A stretch of DNA of 64,000 nt from Nostoc sp. UHCC 0302 (GTDB lineage: Bacteria; Cyanobacteriota; Cyanobacteriia; Cyanobacteriales; Nostocaceae): positions 1 to 64,000 of the forward strand of contig NZ_CP151100.1 of assembly GCF_038096175.1 (NCBI RefSeq), read 5' to 3'. Position 1 is the stretch's first letter, and the number at the start of each line of letters is the position of its first letter. Below are positions 16,062-23,700 of this stretch, one piece after another. A program made the position numbers and the translations under genes. Below the pieces are notes generated by a model. That model was given only the letters and a program-made list of their open reading frames with translations. It had not been told where the DNA came from and did no database searches.

Positions 16062-18977
16062 ATGGCAAATATTCAGCAGATTTGGCAACGTTGGATTCCT
16101 GGACTGCTTGAGAAAGTAGCAAAGCGTGGAGAAACAGTGGAGTCGGGAGCAGAAGTTACTAAAGCTACTTTGGAATTTGCAATCGCTCTGGGATTGCTAG
16201 CGAGTGTACCATCAGCACCAGTCTTCGCAGCGGGGTTAGCATTTGTAGGAATTGGACGGCAAGGCTTGGCATTGTTACATGAGAGAACAAATCAAAAATT
16301 TGAGATAGAAGAATGGGTAGCTTTTGCTTGTCCATTAGCTTATATAAATAGTTTTAATGCTTTAGTTGAGAGAAACGTTTGGTTGCAGGAAAAACTGAAT
16401 GCAGAGTTAAAAGCGCAGGAAGTTAAGCCTCAGTTTCACCAACTGGGACATTTGGAATTAGACAATAGTAAAGCCGAAGAAGCATTGAAGCAGTTTCCAA
16501 ATTCAACATTAGGACAAGCTTTAAATCAAGAATTATTTACTTACTTAGAAACAAAAGGGATTAAACCAGAGATTGCATCTTTAGTTACAGGATGGGTTGC
16601 CTGGGATACATATAATTATATCAAGCAGCTTTTCTCCTACGAATCAGAAGAAGTGCGCCAAACCTTAAGTTTGATGATAACAGCAGCACAAGAAGTAAGA
16701 GCAGATGATAAATACGCCAGCATAGAGTCATACCTGAAAGAACAAATATCACCATCACCAAGCGACCCGTTACTAATTGAACGATGGAAGGTAATAGGTG
16801 AAGAATTTAAAATACCGGAAATCTATGTGCCACTGAAAGCTCAATTGTTAGATAGTAATGGCAAACCTAAAGAAGAAGATACTGTTGATTTAGAGAATTG
16901 GGTAACAGAGCAACTGAATAAATCCCAAACAAATAGGCAAGTTATTTTTATTCAAGCAGGGCCAGGGCGAGGCAAAAGCGTCTCTTGTAAAATGTTTGCA
17001 GAGCGGGTAAGGAAAGAACTTCACCCAATTTGGACACCAATACTAATTAGGCTGAGAGACATAGATACTTTTGAGCCAAATATCGAAAATACTCTTCGTG
17101 CGGCTGTTAGAGAGAATTTTGCTAACCGAGATGATTGGTTGAGTCATCGCAATACTCGATATTTATTTATATTAGATGGTTTTGATGAATTACGTTTTGA
17201 AGGAAGAACAGCAAAAGGAATAGAAGATTTTCTTGGGCAAGTAGGAAACTATCAAGCACAAAGAGTATGTAGGCATCAATTCATAGTGACTGGTAGAGAA
17301 TCAGCGTTGTATGGAATTGAAAATCGGCTACCAGCTAACTTAGTTAGGTTAGAAATAGCGTTAATAGATGACCAAATCCAGATCCAATGGTTAGAAAAGT
17401 GGGGTAGATTAGTTGGACAAGATAAAGTATCAGAATTTCAAAAGTTTCTCAAAGCAGATAATTGCCCTGAGCGTGTTAAAGAATTAGCACGGGAACCACT
17501 TTTACTATATCTTTTAGGGGCTATGCACCGAGATGATGAGTTAAATATCCAAATGTTTGGAGGTGCTAATGATGCTCAAGCTAAAATAATAATTTATCAA
17601 AAAACACTAGATTGGGTTTTAACGAAACAACGTCCTGAAAAACTTAATCAAGAGCTTACAGAATTTGATACAGAAGACTTGCGCCTGATTTTAATTGAAG
17701 CGGGATTGTGTGTTACTCAGTCTGGAAGAGAATGGACTTCAATCAAAGCAATTGAAGAACGGCTTAAGAATGATAAATCAGCTAGAGATTTACTGGAATC
17801 AGCACAAAATAAGCTTAGTGGTGAAAATCCTTTAAGAAATGCGTTAGCAGCATTTTATCTACGCCCAGCAAAAGCATCCTCCTCAACAGAAGGTGCTGTC
17901 GAGTTTATTCACAAGAGTTTTGGTGAATTTCTCTGCGCTCAGAAAATAAAAGAGAGCTTGAAACATTGGACAGAAATATCTTCTAAAAGTAGACGTGAGA
18001 GATATGTTATTGATGATGAGAAGCTAGCAGAAGAAATCTATGATTTATTTGGCTACGGTGGATTGACACAAGAGATTTTAGAGTACTTAATGGCTCTACT
18101 TTATTCTGAAGATAAATTTCAACACTTAAAATTATTTGAACGATTAGAAGATTTCTATATTTATTGGTGTCAAGGAAAATTTATAGATATAGATGACAAA
18201 ACGACATTACCTCAAGAGAAAGCAAAAAATTTAGAAATACGGAAATTAGGCCAGCGACAAGTTGATATATTTACTGGGCTAAATGTAATGATTCTTCTCT
18301 TAGAGTTACACCGTTATGCTCAGACTCAAGATGGACTAAAGGATAATATTGTCTTTTATCCTTGCGGTAAAGAAGACAGCGATAATTTTGATGAGGATCG
18401 ATTGTTTCGGATTATTGGATATAGCAACAGTGTTACCGTAGGTACTTTCTCAGAAACTGTCGGTTATTTCCTCTCTGGCGCTAACCTCAGAGGCGCTAAC
18501 CTCAGAGGCGCTAACCTCGATGGCGCTAACCTCGATGGCGCTAACCTTGATGGCGCTAACCTTGATGGCGCTAACCTCAGAAGCGCTTACCTTTATGGCG
18601 CTAACCTCAGAGGCGCTTACCTTTATGGCGCTAACCTCAGAGGCGCTTACCTCTCCGGCGCTTACCTCGATGGTGCTAACCTCGATGGCGCTATCCTCTC
18701 TGGCGCTTACCTCTCTGGCGCTTACCTCTCTGGCGCTTACCTTTATGGCGCTATCCTCTCTGGCGCTTACCTTAATGGCGCTAACCTCTCTGGTGCTTAC
18801 CTCAATGGCGCTAACCTCGATGGCGCTAACCTTCTCAATATTACTTGGGATAAGCATACAAACTGGAACGGCGTGAGAGAATTAGATAAAGCACGAAACG
18901 TACCTGAAAAATTACTTTCCCAATTAAACTCAACCGCCCACCTTTCGCCCCTAAAAGACACTCCACCGTCAGCCTGA
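16062..18977 (+). CDS. NACHT NTPase with pentapeptide repeats
   Basis: A 971-residue NLR-like protein. The N-terminal 110 residues include a hydrophobic stretch (about 36-70, EFAIALGLLASVPSAPVFAA) that may be a membrane-acting effector. The NACHT NTPase follows, with Walker A GPGRGKS (300-306) and Walker B YLFILDGFDEL (367-377). Then come helical regions ending in FIHKSFGEFLCAQ, a segment typical of NACHT C-terminal regions. Residues about 806-926 are some 24 pentapeptide repeats (A[N/Y/I]L[S/D/R/Y/N]G), which fold as a right-handed four-sided helix. Bacterial NACHT proteins act in phage defence, which is the likeliest role here. The start is supported by a GAGG site. Confidence 0.85.
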   Translation: MANIQQIWQRWIPGLLEKVAKRGETVESGAEVTKATLEFAIALGLLASVPSAPVFAAGLAFVGIGRQGLALLHERTNQKFEIEEWVAFACPLAYINSFNALVERNVWLQEKLNAELKAQEVKPQFHQLGHLELDNSKAEEALKQFPNSTLGQALNQELFTYLETKGIKPEIASLVTGWVAWDTYNYIKQLFSYESEEVRQTLSLMITAAQEVRADDKYASIESYLKEQISPSPSDPLLIERWKVIGEEFKIPEIYVPLKAQLLDSNGKPKEEDTVDLENWVTEQLNKSQTNRQVIFIQAGPGRGKSVSCKMFAERVRKELHPIWTPILIRLRDIDTFEPNIENTLRAAVRENFANRDDWLSHRNTRYLFILDGFDELRFEGRTAKGIEDFLGQVGNYQAQRVCRHQFIVTGRESALYGIENRLPANLVRLEIALIDDQIQIQWLEKWGRLVGQDKVSEFQKFLKADNCPERVKELAREPLLLYLLGAMHRDDELNIQMFGGANDAQAKIIIYQKTLDWVLTKQRPEKLNQELTEFDTEDLRLILIEAGLCVTQSGREWTSIKAIEERLKNDKSARDLLESAQNKLSGENPLRNALAAFYLRPAKASSSTEGAVEFIHKSFGEFLCAQKIKESLKHWTEISSKSRRERYVIDDEKLAEEIYDLFGYGGLTQEILEYLMALLYSEDKFQHLKLFERLEDFYIYWCQGKFIDIDDKTTLPQEKAKNLEIRKLGQRQVDIFTGLNVMILLLELHRYAQTQDGLKDNIVFYPCGKEDSDNFDEDRLFRIIGYSNSVTVGTFSETVGYFLSGANLRGANLRGANLDGANLDGANLDGANLDGANLRSAYLYGANLRGAYLYGANLRGAYLSGAYLDGANLDGAILSGAYLSGAYLSGAYLYGAILSGAYLNGANLSGAYLNGANLDGANLLNITWDKHTNWNGVRELDKARNVPEKLLSQLNSTAHLSPLKDTPPSA
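18479..18838 (+). repeat. 15-bp tandem repeat encoding pentapeptides
   Basis: About 24 head-to-tail 15-mers of the form GGCGCTAACCTCGAT, differing at few positions. The low divergence points to recent unit duplication or gene conversion. Long antisense frames through it are artefacts of the periodicity. Confidence 0.9.
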
Positions 18978-19174
18978 CATCGCCACCACCAACTCCGGCA
19001 GTAGCCGTCCCCGATAGAACTCCTGCTGTAACCCAGACAGCACCCCCAGTACCCCAAGCTCCGACCAATCACCCAAATCCTCGTTATGCAGAAATACCCG
19101 GTAGTACCCACAAGCTAGGCGATTTTCTCTTGACAAGCCGCTTGCGCGTCTACACACTTGCTCAAATTTGGTAA
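18977..19174 (+). other. Proline-rich coding remnant after the NACHT gene
   Basis: Directly after the NACHT stop another frame encodes a proline-rich segment (PAVAVPDRTPAV, APPVPQAP) and then YAEIPGSTHKLGDFLLTS before a TAA. It has no start of its own and looks like a spliced-in tail or a remnant of another protein. Alternatively the NACHT frame shifted and lost this C-terminus. Confidence 0.3.
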
Positions 19175-19356
19175 TTTACGGAATATTACCCTTGAGAGTA
19201 CTACTGGGGAAAACCCATGACTGCAAGTATTTGAGTATTCACGTTAAAGCATAAACACTTAAAATATAGGAGTAAACATAAGTGTAGTGTTATTTAGTTA
19301 AGTCTAATAATTATTCTTTTTCTAAAAAATATTAAAAATCAGTATATTACTTATTT

Positions 19357-20706
19357 ATGACCATAGATTTACTAGAGTTTTTCCAGCGAACAGACCCCAG
19401 CCGGACTTTACAGGTCAATCAAGGTTTAGATAAGAAGTACTACATTGATTTTTCCTCTGTGCGGGGTGGCGATATTATTGGCAAGCTGAAGCAGAAAATT
19501 ACGTTTTTCAAAGCGAATGAACCGACCTGCACTTTATTCACTGGTCATATCGGCTGCGGGAAATCAACAGAACTAATAAAGTTACAGGTGGAACTCGAAG
19601 CGCTGGACTTTCATGTGGTGTATTTTGAATCCAGTGAAGACTTAGAAATGACCGACGTAGACATTGCAGATGTACTACTCGCGATCGCGCATCGTGTAAG
19701 CCAAAGCCTGGAGAAAATCACGCTCTCTGAACCGAACAAATTCCACGAACTGCTGCAAGGGGCATTGAGGGCGCTAGACTCCGAAGTAACGGGGTTCAAG
19801 GTAAAAACACCAGTTGGTGACGTTGGTTTCTCTGGGGAGAAAGAAAAATTCTCCCTCGCTCTAGGAATTGGAGAAATCACGTCTAAGACGAAAAGTAACC
19901 CGATACTGTGGGAGAAACTCAACCAATACCTGGGGCCACAGAAAACCAGACTCCTCGAAGCGATTAACCGAGAACTGCTAGAGCCTGCGATCGCTAAACT
20001 GAAGCAGCAGGGGAAAAGAGGATTGGTGGTGATAGTCGATAACCTCGACCGCATAGACAACCGGATTAAGCCGTGGGGTCGTCCGCAGCAGGAATATATC
20101 TTCGTGGATCAGGGGGAGTTCTTGACAAAGCTCAATTGCCACTTGGTTTTCACAATGCCCCTGGCGCTGAAGTTCTCGAACGATTACGGAACGCTGACCC
20201 AAAGATTCCCGGAAGACCCGAAGGTACTGCCGATGGTTCCAGTGCAATGGCCAGACGGTAGCATACATGAGCAGGGGATGGCGCTGATGCAGCAGATGGT
20301 ACTGGCTAGGGCATTCCCTGAATTGCAACCAGACGAGCGGTTAAACTACATAAGTGAAGTCTTCGATAATACAGAAACGCTAGAACATCTGTGCAGATTG
20401 AGTGGTGGTCATGTACGAGATTTGCTGAGGTTGCTCAATACCTGGATTCAGGAGGAAATGACACTTCCACTTTCCCGTAATACCCTGGAGCAAGTGATTC
20501 GCTCTCGTCGCAATGAGATGACGATGCCGATTTCAGATTCGGAGTGGGAGTTACTACGTTATGTTAAGCAAAAGAAGAAAGTCAGTGATGACCAAGGATA
20601 CCAAAAGCTAATCCGTAGTAGATTTGTGTTTGAATACCGAGATGGGGGCGAATCCTGGTTTGATTTAAACCCGATTTTGGCAGAAGCGGCAGACTTAAAC
20701 AATTGA
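19357..20706 (+). CDS. P-loop ATPase, partner of the STAND-WD40 protein
   Basis: A 449-residue protein with Walker A GHIGCGKST (63-71) and Walker B VVIVDNLDRI (D228). Its layout (P-loop domain, then a helical/winged-helix-like C-terminus from about 330 with LCRLSGGHVRDLLRLL) resembles AAA-type ATPases of the ORC/STAND class. No transmembrane segment is seen. It ends 28 bp before a giant STAND-WD40 gene, so the two are probably co-transcribed. By analogy with two-component NTPase systems it may load, regulate or sense for its partner. No Shine-Dalgarno is obvious; the upstream 180 bp are AT-rich. Exact function unknown. Confidence 0.7.
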   Translation: MTIDLLEFFQRTDPSRTLQVNQGLDKKYYIDFSSVRGGDIIGKLKQKITFFKANEPTCTLFTGHIGCGKSTELIKLQVELEALDFHVVYFESSEDLEMTDVDIADVLLAIAHRVSQSLEKITLSEPNKFHELLQGALRALDSEVTGFKVKTPVGDVGFSGEKEKFSLALGIGEITSKTKSNPILWEKLNQYLGPQKTRLLEAINRELLEPAIAKLKQQGKRGLVVIVDNLDRIDNRIKPWGRPQQEYIFVDQGEFLTKLNCHLVFTMPLALKFSNDYGTLTQRFPEDPKVLPMVPVQWPDGSIHEQGMALMQQMVLARAFPELQPDERLNYISEVFDNTETLEHLCRLSGGHVRDLLRLLNTWIQEEMTLPLSRNTLEQVIRSRRNEMTMPISDSEWELLRYVKQKKKVSDDQGYQKLIRSRFVFEYRDGGESWFDLNPILAEAADLNN

Positions 20707-20734
20707 GGGAGCAGTTCACGGTTACCAAAATTCT

Positions 20735-23700
20735 ATGGATATACAGCGCCAATCAGATGAACCCATAGACAACGAGCGTTCGCTACAGCAGTTAGCTTGG
20801 ACACTTCAAGCTTCGGTGGGACAATTTAAGCTGATTTGGGCGCGGTGTAATTACAGCGATTTAAGGACTCGTTTGATAGCAAGGTTAAGCGAAATCTGTA
20901 AAATTAAAATTCAGATATTGCAACTTAAGGAATCGGAAAAAACGCTATTTACTGCAATCCGTTCAGAATTACAGCCAGATACCCAAGCTTTGATGATTGT
21001 CGGCTGGGAATCATTGCAAGATTTACCGCAGATGTTAACAAGTGCTAATCAGGTACGCGAAGAATTTCGTAAAAACTTGTCTATTCCCGTAGTTGTGTGG
21101 ATTAGCGAAGAAATCCACCACACCATCATGGAGATTGCCCCTGATCTGGAAAGCTGGGGAACTAGCAGAAGTTTTGCGATCGCACCTGATGATTTAACCC
21201 AATTCATTAAACAACTGGCTGATGAATATTTTGGGGGAAGTTTAAGTATAAATGATTACTCTATACTAGAGTTAGAATTAGAGGCAGCACAGAGAGAATT
21301 GCGATCTAATGACCAGGAAACAGAAGCTAATTTAGCCTCTGTGCTAGGTTTTGTAAAACAGACTAATAAGAAAATAGACGAAGCTTTAGAGTATTACCAA
21401 AAAGCTAGAGCTATATGGCAACAACTGAATAATACCCAAAGGCAAGGAAAGATTCTCGGTGAGATAGCTTACTGTTATTATCTCAAAGCTTCTAAAATTA
21501 AAGATACTGCTCATCCAGACTGGCAAGCTACTCGGCAATATACGCAAGAATACATTGCCTTTATTAACGAAGCTAATAGTCAAGAATTAACTGCTAGCTC
21601 TATTACCAAATTTGGTTACATCCTGTGTGATTTGAAAGAGTGGGAGAAACTCAAAAAATTAGCTCAGCAGGCTTTACAAGTACACCAAGCTAACATTCAG
21701 CTTATAGAATTAGCTCTAGATTACAGTTTTTTAGCCCAGGTTGCACTAGCTCAGTCGCATTGGAGTGAAGCTAAAGAATTAGCACTTCAAGCATTAGATG
21801 TCTTACCAAGAAATTCTGGTACAGAGGTTGTACCTGACCTCTCCCAAGAATCTATAAAATTACATGATTCGAGTTTTTATAAATATATTTTGGCACAGGC
21901 TGAATATAAATTAGGTTTAACTCAAGAGGCAATTGTCAACTTAGAAGCTGCAAGAGATGCTAGCAGCCCTATTAAAGATTTACAGCTTCACTTGGATATT
22001 CTCAATTACTTGCAGCGTCTCTACTTCGAGAAAAAAGAATATCTCAAAGCTTATGAAACCAAACAGCAGCAGCGGTCTGTTGAGCAGCAGTTTGGGTTAC
22101 GAGCTTTTATTGGTGCAGGTCGATTACAGTCAACAAAGCTTGCTCAAATATCCCTGAACAAAACTGACATTCAAGAAAGCATTGCTCCTGAAATCGCTGC
22201 ATCAGGTCGCTTATTGGATGTAGAGCGATTAGTAGAACGTCTGGGACGGCATGATCACAAACTCATAGTCATTCATGGGCAATCAGGGGTTGGTAAAAGT
22301 TCATTATTAAATGCGGGATTAGTTCCAGCTTTAAAAAATAAAAGTGTAGGTATTCAAGACTATTTACCTGTAGCAATGCGAGTTTACACCAATTGGGTGG
22401 AAGAACTAGCAAGGCTAATGCAGGAAGCATTGCAACAGAAAGGTAGAGCTAGGAGTGAGGAATCAAAAGAGCTTGAGGTTCCTGGCTTAGAAATTCAAGC
22501 ATCTGCCACTGACCCGACCTTATTAATTTCTCAACTGCAAGAGAACGAAAAGCGCAATCTCAAAACAGTACTGATTTTTGACCAGTTTGAGGAATTTTTC
22601 TTTACTTACACACAAGAAACCCAAAGGCAGCAGTTCTTTGAGTTTTTAGGAGAATGTCTCAATATTCTCTCAGTAAAAGTAATTCTGTCACTACGGGTAG
22701 ATTATTTGCATTATTTACTAGAATGCAACCGTTTAGAGAGCATGACGATTATTGGTAAGGATATTCTCAGTAGTAATGTTCTTTATGAGTTAGGAAATTT
22801 TTCGCTTGATGATACCAAGTCAATTATCCAGCGTTTGACTCAGACTGCTAATTTTGAGTTAGAACCTGCTTTAATTGAGCAACTGGTGCAAGATTTAGCA
22901 AAAGAATTAGGCAAGGTGCGTCCCATTGAATTGCAGATAGTGGGAGCGCAACTGCAAACAGATAACATCACAACTCTGGGAGAATATCAGCAGCATGGGC
23001 CAAAAGAAGAACTGGTAAAACGCTATTTGGCAGAGGTAGTGAATGATTGCGGTATTGAAAATCAGCAAATAGCAGAGATATTGTTGTATTTGCTGACAGA
23101 TGAAAAAGGGACTCGCCCTTTAAAAACTCGTGTGGAATTAGAACGAGAGCTGCAAGCATTAGCCGCAAATGCCACGACAGACAGTAATAGATTAGATTTG
23201 GTATTAGAGATTTTTGTCAAGTCTGGTGTGGCAGTTCTGATACCAGAAAACCCATTTGACCATTATCAGTTGGTACATGACTATTTAGCAGCTTTTATTC
23301 GCCAGCAGCAAGAGCCGAAGCTCAATGAGTTGATGGCAGAATTGGAAAGAGAAAGAAAGAAAAGTCTTTTAGCACAAGAGCAACGTCTACTAGCCCAAGA
23401 GCAACTTCAGCAATCTGAGCAAGCAAAGCAAATCTTAGCAGCAGCGAACACCAAAGCAGGACAGCGCATTCGTCTTGGTTCAGGGGTCTTAGGTATCTCC
23501 CTTGTGTTGGCTGCTGGAATTACTGCCTTTTTTACCAACCAAGCATATCGCACCAGCCAAGAAGCGCAGACAGGCACAAGACTAGAACGGCAGGGGATTA
23601 CGGCGTGGCAGAACTTTCAGTTACAAGAAATCGAACCTCTAATGTTAGCAATGCAGGCTGGACAAGAGTTGCAAAGGCTAGTCAAAGACAAACGCCCTCT

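Noticed and set aside
18450-18876. Antisense and shifted frames in the pentapeptide region
   Set aside because: 15-bp periodicity opens all frames; the encoded sequences are low-complexity.
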